A stretch of 64,000 bases of DNA from Streptomyces sp. NBC_00820 (GTDB lineage: Bacteria; Actinomycetota; Actinomycetes; Streptomycetales; Streptomycetaceae). This document shows positions 35,659 to 45,539 of this stretch, piece by piece (position 1 is the first letter of the stretch; the number at the start of each line of letters is the position of its first letter). Both the position numbers and the translations under genes were made by a program. The stretch lies in NCBI RefSeq assembly GCF_036347055.1, contig NZ_CP108882.1, forward strand, positions 806,001-870,000. The letters are read 5' to 3'. Under the pieces are notes generated by a model. The model was not told the DNA's origin, made no database searches, and saw only the letters and a list, made by a program, of their open reading frames with translations.

Positions 35659-36810
35659 TCACGCCGCGAGGTCGTGACCCGGGTGCAGCACCACCTTGGT
35701 GTAACCCTCGATGCGCTTGTCGAACTTCTCGTACGCCAAGGGGGCCTGCTCCAGCGGCAGCTCGTGGGACACCACGAAGCTGGGCGTGGCGCGCCCGGAG
35801 ATGATGAGGTCGCGCAACTGGCGGTTGTACCGCTTGACGTTGCACTGACCGGTTCCCATCTTCTGCCCCTTCTCGAACATCTTGCCGATCGAGACCAGGA
35901 GTTGGCCGTGCTTGGCGTGCTCGTCGGGTCCCCCGGGGTCGGACGGCACGTACAGGCCCGGTATGCCGAGCCTGCCGGTCGGCCGCACCGTCTCGACGAG
36001 TTCGTTGAGGACGATGGCGGGTTCCTCGTGGCTGGAGTCGGACGACTGGGCCTGGTAGCCGACAGCGTCGATGCCCTTGTCCGTCCCCTCTCCGTTCGTC
36101 ATCTCCTTGATCTGCTCGGCCGGATCGCCCTGGGTGAAGTCGATGGGGATGGCCCCGATCTCCGCGGCCTTGGCGAGCCGTTCGGGCACCCGGTCGACGA
36201 CGAACACCTTCGACGCGCCGCGCAGCAGCGCCGAGTAAGCGGCCATCAGGCCTACCGGCCCGGCGCCGTAGACGGCCACGGTCTCGCCGGGCGAGACCTG
36301 GGCGAGCTCGCAGCCGTGGTACCCCGTCGGGAAGATGTCGGCGAGCAGCACGAAGTCGGTCTCGAACTCGTCGCCCTCCGGCAGTTTCAGGCAGTTGAAG
36401 TCGGCGAAGGGCACCCTCAGCAGCTCCGCCTGACCGCCCGTGTACGGGCCCATGGCCACGTATCCGTAAGCCCCTCCCGCGAAGCCGGGATTGACCGTCA
36501 GACAGAATCCGGTGTCGCCGGCGAGACAGTTCTTGCAGAATCCGCAGGCGACGTTGAACGGCATCACGACACGGTCCCCCACGGACAACGAGGTCACGCC
36601 GCTGCCGACCTCCTCGATCACCCCGAGGTTCTCGTGTCCGAAGACGATGCCCGGCTCGGCCGCCGTGCGGCCCTCGTACATGTGCAGGTCCGACCCGCAG
36701 ATCGCGGACGACGTGACCCGCACGATCACATCGTTGGGGTGCAGGATCCCCGGATCCTCGACGTCCTTCACCACCACGCTGAAAGGCTCTTCGTAGACGA
36801 CGGCCTTCAC
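35659..36810 (-). CDS. Zinc-dependent dehydrogenase, glutathione-independent formaldehyde dehydrogenase type
   Basis: The 383-residue protein has the zinc-ADH plan. The catalytic zinc ligands include Cys38 (ICGSDLHMYEG) and His59 (FGHENLG). Structural zinc is bound by the Cys cluster CGFCKNCLAGDTGFC (residues 89-103). The NAD-binding turn is AVYGAGPVGLMAA. Length and the long internal insertions fit the FdhA-like group that oxidises formaldehyde or related aldehydes without glutathione. The ATG is supported by the family start MKAVVYEEP. Confidence 0.88.
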   Translation of the reverse strand: MKAVVYEEPFSVVVKDVEDPGILHPNDVIVRVTSSAICGSDLHMYEGRTAAEPGIVFGHENLGVIEEVGSGVTSLSVGDRVVMPFNVACGFCKNCLAGDTGFCLTVNPGFAGGAYGYVAMGPYTGGQAELLRVPFADFNCLKLPEGDEFETDFVLLADIFPTGYHGCELAQVSPGETVAVYGAGPVGLMAAYSALLRGASKVFVVDRVPERLAKAAEIGAIPIDFTQGDPAEQIKEMTNGEGTDKGIDAVGYQAQSSDSSHEEPAIVLNELVETVRPTGRLGIPGLYVPSDPGGPDEHAKHGQLLVSIGKMFEKGQKMGTGQCNVKRYNRQLRDLIISGRATPSFVVSHELPLEQAPLAYEKFDKRIEGYTKVVLHPGHDLAA

Positions 36811-37209
36811 TTTCGGTCACCTCCGCGTCCAACGCCGGATGGCGGCGGCGAGGAGGAGCGCTGACGGGGACGCGCAGCAGGGCACCCACCCGCACCATGA
36901 CATGATCATGGCGCGGTGCGCTCGCTTCACCGCCGGTACTTCCAGGTAACGCCCGTACGGCAGGGGTCGCAACCCATGCCGCGGACGCCCGGGCACATCG
37001 GCGGCGCGCATCGCTCATCACGTCTCGGCACGGCGCTCATCGCGTCTCGGTACGGCGCGGTACGGCGCGGCACATCTCGGCAACCAAGCAGGGCGGCCCG
37101 GCCCGCGAAGCTCCCCGGCGCTGTGGTCCGGGGGTGCCGGAGAGCCGGATTCCGCGCCGTGGCTACCGTGACCCCAGCACACCACCGGAACGACCACTGG
37201 AGAACCACC
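36811..37209. other. Gene-free spacer
   Basis: About 400 bases between divergent genes contain only a short low-complexity stretch of GGTACGGCGC/CATC-GTCTCGG repeats near 37010-37080. No convincing gene or promoter was found. Confidence 0.5.
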
Positions 37210-37611
37210 GTGCCCGTGCCCCTCGGCGAGGACGTGGTGGCGCTGCTGCGCCGCCCCAGCACCTGCTACATCGCCACGACGATGCCCGACGGCTCGCCCC
37301 AGCTCACTCAGACATGGGTCGACACCGACGGCGAGCACGTCCTGATCAACAGCGTCGAGTCGCATCAGAAGACCCGGAACATCGCGCGCGACCCCCGGGT
37401 GGCCGTCGCAATCTCCGACCCCGCGGAGCCTTCCTCCTACGTCCAGATCCGCGGCCGCGTGGTGAAGGTGGCCACCGAGGGTGCGGTCGAGCACATCGAG
37501 GCGCTCGCGCAGAAGTACCTCGGCGGGCCCTACCCGTGGTTCGGCGGCCGCGACCAGGTCCGGGTGATCTACGTGATCGAGCCGGACCGGATCAGCAGCC
37601 CCCGCGGCTGA
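37210..37611 (+). CDS. PPOX-class pyridoxamine 5'-phosphate oxidase-like protein
   Basis: The 133-residue protein has the split-barrel flavin fold: VVALLRRPSTCYIATTMPDG, then TQTWVDTDGEHVLINSVESH, QKTRNIARDPRVAVAIS and YVQIRGRVV. In actinobacteria such proteins often bind F420 or FMN and reduce small substrates. The GTG at 37210 is supported by GGAGAACC. Confidence 0.87.
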   Translation: MPVPLGEDVVALLRRPSTCYIATTMPDGSPQLTQTWVDTDGEHVLINSVESHQKTRNIARDPRVAVAISDPAEPSSYVQIRGRVVKVATEGAVEHIEALAQKYLGGPYPWFGGRDQVRVIYVIEPDRISSPRG

Positions 37612-37667
37612 CAAGGGCTCCGGCGCGGCCTCGCTCACCGGCCGGTCAGCTGCTGGTCAGCTGCTGG

Positions 37668-38381
37668 TCACCAAGGTCGGGCTCGTGGTGCGGGAGTTCG
37701 GCCGGCAGGGTCGCGATCCGCCGGGGCGTGTCGTGCGTGGGTATCTCCCCGCGCACGGCGGGTGCCGAGTGGCGCGGCACCGTCCAGGTGAGCCGCGATG
37801 CGGGCGATGGTCTGTTCGTTGCCCTCGAAGAGGTGAGCCCGCATGCCCGCCGCCCGGGCGGCCTCGACGTCGACGGCGTAGTCGTCGATGAAGAGGCAGT
37901 CCGCCGGTGTAACTCCGAGGCGAGCACACGTGATGCCGAAGGCACGCGGGTCGGGCTTGCGGACACCGATTTCGTGCGAGTAGACGATCTCCTCGACGAG
38001 TTCGCCGAAGCCGTACGCCGCCGCCTCCCTCTCACGGGCGCCCACGAAGCTGTTGCTGAGGATGCCCAGTCGGCACCGGGGGCGCAGCACCCGCACGTAC
38101 TCGATCAGCTCCGTGTTCGGCGTCCCCAGGTACTCGGCCCACAGGTCGGCCATGAACGACTCGACCCGCCTGTCATCAAGGCCGAGCCTGGCACCGACCT
38201 GTGCGCGCACCTCCGCCTCGCCGACCGTCCCGACGGCCCCGGCCTCCCATACGTCATCGAGCATCCGGTCCGCACTCCCCGGAGACAGCCCGAGCCGCTC
38301 GTCCCATCGCCGCAGCCAGCCTGTCGGGGGTGTGATCTCCAGGACTCCGCCGATGTCGAGAACGACGCAGCGCGGTTCCAT
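37668..38381 (-). CDS. HAD-superfamily hydrolase
   Basis: The 237-residue protein has HAD motif I as VVLDIGGV (the nucleophile Asp is present; the usual second Asp is replaced by Gly), motif II LGILSNS, the lysine region EIGVRKPDPRAF, and motif IV CLFIDDYAVDVEAARAAG. The DIGGV form is common in small HAD phosphatase-like proteins of Streptomyces. A charged, disordered tail of about 35 residues ends it. GAGGGGAAA precedes the ATG at 38381. Confidence 0.82.
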   Translation of the reverse strand: MEPRCVVLDIGGVLEITPPTGWLRRWDERLGLSPGSADRMLDDVWEAGAVGTVGEAEVRAQVGARLGLDDRRVESFMADLWAEYLGTPNTELIEYVRVLRPRCRLGILSNSFVGAREREAAAYGFGELVEEIVYSHEIGVRKPDPRAFGITCARLGVTPADCLFIDDYAVDVEAARAAGMRAHLFEGNEQTIARIAAHLDGAAPLGTRRARGDTHARHAPADRDPAGRTPAPRARPW

Positions 38382-38673
38382 GCGGGTTTCCCCTCGTCCA
38401 GCCCCCGGCCGCAGCAACGGCAGCAACGGCGCGGAGATAGTCGGCCTGATCGCCGTGAACACCCTCGGCCTTCACCTTCGGGGAAGGTCAAGGCCATGAG
38501 CGCGCTCGTGGTGCGCACCGCCGGCAGCGGCTCGGCGAGTTCTGCCGTGAGGGCATGAAGACCACGGCGCGTGGCCGCCCCCACGCTGTCCGACGGCGTC
38601 GTCGAGACCCTGGAGACCCTCGAGACCGGCGCTCCAGGAGCAACGAACTCCGCCGGAGCTCGTTGATCACGAC

Positions 38674-39348
38674 ATGAAAAACGTCATCGCGCAGGGGGAG
38701 TTGCGCACGCTGGTCACGGTCGCCGCGCTGACACTGGGGGCGACGAACGCGGGAAGCGCGCAGGCGAGCCCGGCGACCCCCGGGTGCCCGACGGCGGAGA
38801 TCTTCGCCACCGACAACACCGCGATCATCACGGATCCGGCCGACCCCCGGCTCACGTCCCGCCTGACGCGCTTCGACCGCGAGGTGCGCGGAATCATCCA
38901 CGCCCATGGTGCGAGGCCCGGCGCCTCGACCCTCCTGGACGGCGTCTTCTGGTCCGGTTCCCTGAACCAGGCCACCTACGAGCGCTCCCGCACGTTCGAC
39001 GTCGACAAGGTCGGCCGCGACGGGCTCCACCACATCGCCGGCGTCATCGCCAAGGAGTACCGCCAGGAGTCGGTGCTCACGTTCCGCTGTCTGCCCCGGA
39101 CTTCGCCGGAGACCGACGCTGTCGAGATCCAGGCGCCGGGCGTCAGCCGTACCCGACTGCACGACGCCCTGCTCGCGGACCCCGAGAGCCGTGCCGAGCT
39201 CGGCGGTGGCTCGGTCACCCTCGACGGACGGCTCATCCTCGTCGCCACGCTCGCCGACCTGCCACTGGCCCAGAAGTTCACGCGCACGCTCGGCGTCGAC
39301 GTGAACAAGGCGCAAGTGCGCTACGGCGACGAGGAGTTCGTGAGCTGA
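38674..39348 (+). CDS. Predicted secreted protein of unknown function
   Basis: The 224-residue protein begins with a hydrophobic stretch (LVTVAALTLGATNAGSAQA) that looks like a signal peptide with cleavage near AQA-SP. The mature part shows no family I recognise. Notable segments are AEIFATDNTAIITDPADPRL, GVFWSGSLNQATYERSR and a late GRLILVATLADLPLAQ. Two cysteines remain in the mature region. There is no close partner gene. Confidence 0.6.
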   Translation: MKNVIAQGELRTLVTVAALTLGATNAGSAQASPATPGCPTAEIFATDNTAIITDPADPRLTSRLTRFDREVRGIIHAHGARPGASTLLDGVFWSGSLNQATYERSRTFDVDKVGRDGLHHIAGVIAKEYRQESVLTFRCLPRTSPETDAVEIQAPGVSRTRLHDALLADPESRAELGGGSVTLDGRLILVATLADLPLAQKFTRTLGVDVNKAQVRYGDEEFVS

Positions 39349-39531
39349 ATCGGCGGCACCTCGCCATCGAGACGGGGCAGGCGATCGCACGACGCTGCGG
39401 AGTGACGCGCTGAGAGCCGAGAGCCGGATCGCCGCGTGCCGGGCTGTACGGGGGCGCGGCGCGCGATCGCTCCCCCGGGGCGACCAGCCGGACTTTCGCC
39501 GGCAGGACTCCCGCTACCGGCAGGACTCCCG

Positions 39532-40071
39532 CTAGTTGGCGAACCGACCGCAGAGCCAGTTGCCCGGCTCCCGAGGGTCGTCGCTGATCCAGAACTGGCG
39601 CCACAGAAGCGCGAACTCGTCGCGGCTGAGGTGGCCGTCGCCGTTGAGGTCGAGCAACTCGAAGACGCCCGTCACGTCCACGGACCGCCCGTTCCAGGTC
39701 TCGACGAGCCTGCGGTGTTCATCCGGGGAGATGCGGCCGTCACCGTCGGCGTCCACGGCGTCGAACACGGTGTCGGCGGTGGCGGTGACGTCCGCGACCA
39801 TGGTGGGCAGCCTGTCGACGACCGAGAGCAGTTCGCTCATGTCGACCGTGCCGTCCCCGTTGGCGTCCCCGGCCTCCAGCAGCGCCGCCCACCAGCCCAT
39901 CAGCAGCGTCTCCACCCTCGCACGCAGCTCCGTGCCGGGCCCCACTCGCGGGAGGCGGCTCCAGCGGGCGACGAGTGCCCTGAAGTCCTCCTCGCGCAGA
40001 CAGCCGTCGCTGTCCGCGTCGAACGCGGCGAACATCCCCTTGAGCTTGCGCTCCTGAAACGCGCTGGCCAT
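39532..40071 (-). CDS. Four-EF-hand calcium-binding protein
   Basis: The 179-residue protein has four canonical EF-hand loops at about 18-29 (DADSDGCLREED), 69-80 (DANGDGTVDMSE), 107-118 (DADGDGRISPDE) and 141-152 (DLNGDGHLSRDE). It resembles bacterial calerythrin/calmodulin-like proteins, which buffer or sense cytosolic calcium. It has no signal peptide. GAGGGAGGGCC precedes the ATG. It is divergent from the MOSC gene. Confidence 0.9.
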   Translation of the reverse strand: MASAFQERKLKGMFAAFDADSDGCLREEDFRALVARWSRLPRVGPGTELRARVETLLMGWWAALLEAGDANGDGTVDMSELLSVVDRLPTMVADVTATADTVFDAVDADGDGRISPDEHRRLVETWNGRSVDVTGVFELLDLNGDGHLSRDEFALLWRQFWISDDPREPGNWLCGRFAN

Positions 40072-40265
40072 GAGCGGCCCTCCCTCGACGCCGAACCGAA
40101 CCGAACCGCGAACCGCCGGTGACCGCCCGACGAGGTGGCGAACAGCGTGCAACTATAGGCCGATCGCGCCACCGGCCCCACGGGCACATGTGCGCGAACG
40201 GTCACCCGTCGGACGGGTGCCGGTGATCTGGTCAAGTGCCTTGCCCGAGCCCATGATTGATCTCC

Positions 40266-41105
40266 ATGGGGACTCTGGTCGCGGTGCACCGGTATCCGGT
40301 GAAGTCCATGCTCGGCGAGACGTTGACGGGCGTGGCCGTCACGCACGCGGGGCTGGCCGGAGACCGCACCCACGCCGTGCTCGACGACGACGGGGCTGTC
40401 GGGAGTGTCAAGCACCCGCGCAAGTGGGGGCGACTGCTGTGGTGCCGGGGCCGGTCGGGCGAGGACGGAACCGTCGAGGTCGCACTTCCCGACGGGACGA
40501 GGTTCCCGGCGGAGGATCCCGAACTGGGCGCGCGTCTCTCCAAGTTGCTGGGACGCCAGGTGTCCGTCTCGGCCGACGCATCGGCCGGCGCCAGGCTCGA
40601 GCGTGCGGTGCCCGAGTACGAGGGCGGGGTTCCGGATGCCGTGCGCGAGTCGGCGTTCGTGGACGGCACGGGCACGGAGGTCACCGTCGGCAGGGTCGCT
40701 CCGGGAACGTTCTTCGACTTCGGCAAGGTCCACCTGGTCACCACGTCCTCCTTGGCCAGGCTCCGGGCCGTGCACCCCGACGGCGACTTCGATCCGCGCC
40801 GCTTCCGGCCGAACCTGGTCGTCGACACCGGCGAAGGACAGGATTTCGTGGAGGACACCTGGGTCGGCCGTCGAGTCCGCGTGGGCGAGGCGCTGTGTCG
40901 CGTGGTGGTGCCCACCCCCCGCTGCGTGGTCCCCACCCTCGGCCAGGACGGCCTCCGGGCCGACCCCGGCATCATGCGCGCCATCGCACGCGAACACCGG
41001 ACACCCGTCTTCGACCTGGGCCGGCTCGCATGCCTCGGCGTCTATCTGGACGTCCTCGAACCGGGCATGGTCCGCACGGGCGACTCGGTCACGCCGCAGG
41101 ACTGA
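40266..41105 (+). CDS. MOSC domain protein
   Basis: The 279-residue protein combines an N-terminal MOSC_N beta barrel (LVAVHRYPVKSMLGETLTGV) with a MOSC domain carrying Cys220 in VPTPRCVVPT. MOSC proteins bind molybdenum cofactor and take part in sulfur carrier or N-hydroxylated-compound reduction reactions; the substrate here is unknown. The ATG at 40266 is preferred over a TTG nine bases upstream. Confidence 0.87.
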   Translation: MGTLVAVHRYPVKSMLGETLTGVAVTHAGLAGDRTHAVLDDDGAVGSVKHPRKWGRLLWCRGRSGEDGTVEVALPDGTRFPAEDPELGARLSKLLGRQVSVSADASAGARLERAVPEYEGGVPDAVRESAFVDGTGTEVTVGRVAPGTFFDFGKVHLVTTSSLARLRAVHPDGDFDPRRFRPNLVVDTGEGQDFVEDTWVGRRVRVGEALCRVVVPTPRCVVPTLGQDGLRADPGIMRAIAREHRTPVFDLGRLACLGVYLDVLEPGMVRTGDSVTPQD

Positions 41106-41332
41106 CCGTCGTGGAGTCTTCCGGACCGGTGCTACCGCCGACTGAGCGCGTGGAAGCGGCAGTTGGGGCGGCGTCTTGATCGGTTCACAGGGGCGGGGCC
41201 TCGATCCGGGCGCGCGAGGTGAGGCCTTGATCTGCTGTACGAGGGCCTCGCTCGGGCCGTCGGGTTTCTTTTTGAACCGAGGGTTCACCGACGGTCCCCT
41301 CGGAGTTCACCATCGACCGAAAGGTTCTGCGT

Positions 41333-43006
41333 GTGACTTCAAGACCCTTCTCCCGTAAGAGCGCCCGGATCGCCATGGCGATCGGCGCCACCGTCGCCGT
41401 GGTGGGCGCGGGCACGATCGCGGCGCAGGCCGGCGGCCGCCCGCCTGCGCCCTCCCACGACTTCGACGCGGTCTCCGACTCCTTCTCCGGTCACGGCACG
41501 GTGACCGGAGACGTGCTGCGCAACGACCACGGCGCCACCGCGGTGGTGCGGCACACCGCTCCGTCCGACGGCGAGGTGACGATCGACGCGGACGGTACGT
41601 TCTCGTACACCCCGAGGTCCGGCTTCAAGGGCACGGACACCTTCATGTACACGACGACCGACGCGGTGCGGCTGTTCAAGGACACCCGGTCGAACGGGAC
41701 CCCCATCCCGCCGCTCGGACAGGTCGCGGGTCCCGGCGGCACCACCACCAGGATCTCCGGTGAGGGCTTCGGCTCGTCGCTCGCCCCTGTGCCGGGCAGG
41801 CCCGGCCACTTCTACGGCCTCACCGACCGCGGCCCCAACGCCGACGCCCCGGACGGCAACAAGGCCGAGATGGTCCTCGACTTCACGCCGGCGATCGGTG
41901 AGTTCAGGCTCGTCGACGGCAGGGCCGAACTCGTCAGGAAGGTCGCCCTGAAGGGGCCGAGGAGCCTCGGCGGGGTGCGGTACAGCGGCCGTCCGCCGCA
42001 CGACACGAGCGAGACGATCGACGACGTCGCCGCGACGAACGCCCACGGCGGCACCCCCACGCCCGTGGCCAGGGACCCGTACGGCTACGACTCCGAGGGC
42101 CTGGTGGCACTGCCGGACGGCACGTTCTGGGTGTCGGACGAGTACGGCCCCTACCTCACGCACTTCGACGCGCACGGCTACGAGCTGGGCCGGCTGACCC
42201 CGTACCGGAACAGCCCGGACAACGCACACCACAAGATCGTCGGATACCTGCCGCCCGAGCTCGCCGACCGGGTGAAGAACAAGGGCATGGAAGGCCTGAC
42301 GGTCACGCCGGACGGCTCGGCCCTGGTGGGTGTCATGCAGGCCGCGCTGCAACAGCCGGATCTCGGCGGCACCAAGGCCGCGGGCGTCGCGGCCACCCGC
42401 ATCGTCACGATCGACCTGCGCACGTTCAAGTCCAGGCAGTACCTGTACCTGTTGGACAACCCTGCGTCCACGGGCGACGCCAACAGCGAGATCACCGCGC
42501 TGTCCGGCACGAGGTTCCTCGTCGACGAACGTGACGGCGCCTTCGAGCCATTCGCCCACAAGACCCTCTACGAGGTCGACATCGACGGCGCCACCGACAT
42601 GAGTGGCCTGACGCTCGGCGGCAAGTCGCCCGAGGCGCTGATCGGAACGGCCGGCACCAACGCGGCACTCGCCGTGCTCACCGGTGCCGGGGTCCACGTC
42701 GCGCAGAAGCGGTCGTACCTCGATGTCGGCGCGCTGGTGAGCCAACTCGACCCCAGCGGAGCGTTCTTCGGGCACGACAAGGTCGAGGGCGTCGCCACCA
42801 CGAACGCCGGCAGGACGCTGTACCTGTCCAACGACGACGACTTCGGCATCGACACCATCGCCGTCGACCCCGACGGGAAGTGGACCGTGCACCAGAAGGT
42901 GCTGCCGCCCACGGGCCAGGAGGACAACGGCGAGATCCTGAAGGTGGACACCACCAAGCTGCCGGCGGTCCTCAAGACCGTCACGGTGACGATCCACGTG
43001 CGCTGA
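41333..43006 (+). CDS. Secreted phytase-like esterase with N-terminal Ig/cadherin-like domain
   Basis: The 557-residue protein has a signal peptide (SRKSARIAMAIGATVAVVGA ... AAQA), then an Ig-like domain (GHGTVTGDVLRNDHGATAVV, GTFSYTPRSGFKGTDTFMY). A six-bladed 'esterase-like activity of phytase' domain follows (GEGFGSSLAPVPGRPGHFYG, YDSEGLVALPDGTFWVSDEY and VKNKGMEGLTVTPDGSALVG). The family is extracellular and is thought to hydrolyse phosphate or other esters. GAAAGG lies upstream of the GTG. A perfect 14-bp terminator follows. Confidence 0.87.
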   Translation: MTSRPFSRKSARIAMAIGATVAVVGAGTIAAQAGGRPPAPSHDFDAVSDSFSGHGTVTGDVLRNDHGATAVVRHTAPSDGEVTIDADGTFSYTPRSGFKGTDTFMYTTTDAVRLFKDTRSNGTPIPPLGQVAGPGGTTTRISGEGFGSSLAPVPGRPGHFYGLTDRGPNADAPDGNKAEMVLDFTPAIGEFRLVDGRAELVRKVALKGPRSLGGVRYSGRPPHDTSETIDDVAATNAHGGTPTPVARDPYGYDSEGLVALPDGTFWVSDEYGPYLTHFDAHGYELGRLTPYRNSPDNAHHKIVGYLPPELADRVKNKGMEGLTVTPDGSALVGVMQAALQQPDLGGTKAAGVAATRIVTIDLRTFKSRQYLYLLDNPASTGDANSEITALSGTRFLVDERDGAFEPFAHKTLYEVDIDGATDMSGLTLGGKSPEALIGTAGTNAALAVLTGAGVHVAQKRSYLDVGALVSQLDPSGAFFGHDKVEGVATTNAGRTLYLSNDDDFGIDTIAVDPDGKWTVHQKVLPPTGQEDNGEILKVDTTKLPAVLKTVTVTIHVR

Positions 43007-43022
43007 CGCGACACCTCACAGC

Positions 43023-43058
43023 CGTCGGGCCCGTCCACCGGAGCGGACGGGCCCGACG
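43023..43058. terminator. Perfect 14-bp hairpin terminator
   Basis: CGTCGGGCCCGTCC (43023-43036) and GGACGGGCCCGACG (43045-43058) flank an eight-base loop, between the esterase gene and the convergent methyltransferase gene. Confidence 0.85.
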
Positions 43059-43107
43059 CGTGTCATGGGCGCACCGAACGGCACCCGGTCGACGCCCGCA
43101 CGCCCGC

Positions 43108-43920
43108 CTACGCGTTCTTGCGGCCGACGCCCGCGTACACCCAGTACTCCGAAGGATTGTCCGGGAGTTCCTTCTCCGGGTCGGGGCGCCACAGGGGGAC
43201 GTGGACCAGACCGGGCTCCGTGAGGTCGAAGCCGGCGAAGAGTCCGAGGATGTCGTCGTGGGAGCGGGCGGTCACCGGGGAGGTGGCCCGGGACCGGTAG
43301 AGCTGCCCCACCGCGGCGGCGGTGTCGGGGCGGTCCTGGTTCGTCGCGTGGGACATCGCCAGCCAGCTGCCGTCCGGCAGGGCGTCCCGGAACGCGGCCA
43401 CGATGCCCGCCGGGTTCTCCTCGGTCGCGACGAAGTGCAGGATCGTGATCATCAGTACGGCTACGGGCTGCTCGAAGTCGATCAGCTTGCGCAGCTGCGG
43501 TGAATCCAGGACGCCGGCCGGCCGGCGGATGTCGGCGTCGACGATGTCCGCGTCCGGATTGCCTTCGAGCAGGGAAGCGCTGTGCGCCACGGCCACGGGG
43601 TCGTTGTCGACGTACACCACCCGGGCGCCCGGGCTCGCCGCCTGCGCCACCTCGTGGACGTTGCCCTGGGTGGGGATGCCGGAGCCGAGGTCGATGAACT
43701 GCCGTACCCCGGCCTCGACCAGGAACCGCACCGCCCGTCCGAGGAAGTCCCTGTTGGCCTGGGCCAGGACGCGTACCTGAGGGTCGATGGCCGTGAAGGC
43801 CGCCACCGCCTCCCGGTCTATGGCGAAGTTGTGCTGTCCGCCCAGCATGGCGTCGTACATCCGGGCGACGCTCGCTTTGTCGGCCTCCACCCCGGGCACC
43901 GGACCTGCACTGCCGCGCAT
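43108..43920 (-). CDS. S-adenosylmethionine-dependent methyltransferase (PF04672 family), copy 1
   Basis: The 270-residue protein matches the actinobacterial methyltransferase family: ARMYDAMLGGQHNFAIDREA, the SAM-binding strand FIDLGSGIPTQGNVHEVAQ, RVVYVDNDPVAVAHSASLL, and a late SHDDILGLFAGF. The biological substrate is unknown; members often sit next to WhiJ-like XRE and DUF397 genes, as here. GAGAGGA precedes the ATG. A second family member lies at 47385-48191. Confidence 0.9.
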   Translation of the reverse strand: MRGSAGPVPGVEADKASVARMYDAMLGGQHNFAIDREAVAAFTAIDPQVRVLAQANRDFLGRAVRFLVEAGVRQFIDLGSGIPTQGNVHEVAQAASPGARVVYVDNDPVAVAHSASLLEGNPDADIVDADIRRPAGVLDSPQLRKLIDFEQPVAVLMITILHFVATEENPAGIVAAFRDALPDGSWLAMSHATNQDRPDTAAAVGQLYRSRATSPVTARSHDDILGLFAGFDLTEPGLVHVPLWRPDPEKELPDNPSEYWVYAGVGRKNA

Positions 43921-43965
43921 CTGAATGTCCTCTCCAGTAATGGATCTTGACGGTTCGTCATATAG

Positions 43966-45429
43966 TTGCACAACGACGCGCGGCGCCCCCTTCTTTCCGT
44001 CGCGCGGTCGGCCCCCACGCGGAAAGGCACGACCCTGCGGAACGACCCGCGCAGCCGCATCGACGACCCACCCCTCACCCGGCCGTCACCGCGCCAGACC
44101 TTCTCCTCCCCCGCCGCGGACGCCATCGGTTCCGCGCTCGATCTTCGACTGACCGGCAGCCAGCTCGCGTACGCGCTGACGCCCGCCTTCGCCGACGCCG
44201 CGTCGGTCTACCTGCTGGAGCGGTGGCGTCGCGGGGAGAACGCGCACACCGCCGTGGACCCGGCGAGGATCGAAGCGCACCGGCTGGCACTAAGGGTGGG
44301 GTCGGACGCCCGGGAGGACTGGGAGGGGGTGCTGCCGGACGGCGAGGTGATCGTCTTCCCGCGCGAGACGCCGTACGCCCGCGCCCTCGCCTCCGGGCAG
44401 GCGCAGCTGCTCGACTCCGTCGACGCGCACACCTCCGAGCGGCTCATCGCCTCCGGCAGCGGCGACGCGCGGATCCACGAACTGCTGCGGGTGGCTTCCT
44501 TCCTGGTCGTGCCACTGCGGGTGCGGGACCTGACGATCGGCTTCGTCGCCTGCTCCCGCCGGCCGGACAGAGCGCCGTTCCTGCCCGCCGAGGCGGCGGC
44601 CGTGGAGGCGCTGACGGCGCGGGCCTCCGTCGCCCTGGACAACGCGCGCCGCTACGAGCACGAGCGACGCACCACCCTGGCGATCCGCGACAGCCTGCCA
44701 CCGGGCACGCTCCAGCTGTTCGAGGGCTGCCGAGTCGCCCACGACTCCCTGGCCGCCGGGCAGGACACCGTCATCGGCGGCGACTGGTACGACGTGCTGC
44801 CTCGGCCGGGCGGCCGGGTCGGGCTGATCGTGGGTGATGCCATGGGCCACGGCCCGGAGTCCGCCGTCGCCATGCTTCAACTACGCACGGCCACGAGGGT
44901 GTTGGCCGGGATGGACATCCCCGCGGTCGATCTCGTACGGCGCCTCGACGCGCTCGCCTGCGAGACGCCGGGCGCCTCCTTCGCCACCTGCGTCTACGTC
45001 GAGTGGGCCGCGCAGCAGCACACCTGCACCGTGATCAGCGCAGGTCACCCTCCCCCACTGCTGCGCGGCCCCGACGGCAGGACGGCCCCGGTCCCCCTGA
45101 CCGAGGCGGGCCTGCCCCTGGGGCTCGGCACGGGTCACTACGAGGCGACCGTGTTCACCGTGCCCGAGCCGGCTCTGCTGGTGCTCTACAGCGACGGCCT
45201 GGTCGAGTCGCGCGACGCGGACATCGACCATCAGATCGCCCGCCTCGCCCACGCCGTGGACGCGGCCGTCGCCGATTCCGCGGACGCCGACGTCACCGAT
45301 TCCGCCGACACGGACGGCCGGGAGGTCCTGCCGGCGCTGTGCCGACGCCTGCTGCACGCCCCCTCCGATCGCAGCGGCGCGGACGACCGCACCCTCCTGC
45401 TCGCCGAGCTGACACCCGCCAGGGCCTGA
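43966..45429 (+). CDS. GAF-SpoIIE (PP2C-type) phosphatase
   Basis: The frame encodes up to 487 residues. A GAF-like domain (about 60-225; ELLRVASFLVVPLRVRDLTI) is followed by a SpoIIE/RsbU phosphatase domain: IGGDWYDVLPRPGGRVGLIV, GDAMGHGPESAVAMLQLR, VISAGHPPPLL and LVLYSDGLVESRD. Such enzymes dephosphorylate anti-anti-sigma proteins in partner-switching cascades. The start is uncertain: only a TTG (43966) opens the frame; a GGAAAGG at 44020-44026 precedes a CTG. The nearby RsbW-like ATPase at 45540 is a natural partner. Confidence 0.83.
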   Translation: MHNDARRPLLSVARSAPTRKGTTLRNDPRSRIDDPPLTRPSPRQTFSSPAADAIGSALDLRLTGSQLAYALTPAFADAASVYLLERWRRGENAHTAVDPARIEAHRLALRVGSDAREDWEGVLPDGEVIVFPRETPYARALASGQAQLLDSVDAHTSERLIASGSGDARIHELLRVASFLVVPLRVRDLTIGFVACSRRPDRAPFLPAEAAAVEALTARASVALDNARRYEHERRTTLAIRDSLPPGTLQLFEGCRVAHDSLAAGQDTVIGGDWYDVLPRPGGRVGLIVGDAMGHGPESAVAMLQLRTATRVLAGMDIPAVDLVRRLDALACETPGASFATCVYVEWAAQQHTCTVISAGHPPPLLRGPDGRTAPVPLTEAGLPLGLGTGHYEATVFTVPEPALLVLYSDGLVESRDADIDHQIARLAHAVDAAVADSADADVTDSADTDGREVLPALCRRLLHAPSDRSGADDRTLLLAELTPARA

Positions 45430-45539
45430 TCGCCCGCATCCGGGGACTGACCACCCACGGCCGAGGACTGCCCGTCCGCGGTCGGGCCCCGTCCCCCATG
45501 CCCGTCTCCGGCGTCTCCCGCGTCCGTCCATCGCGCGCA

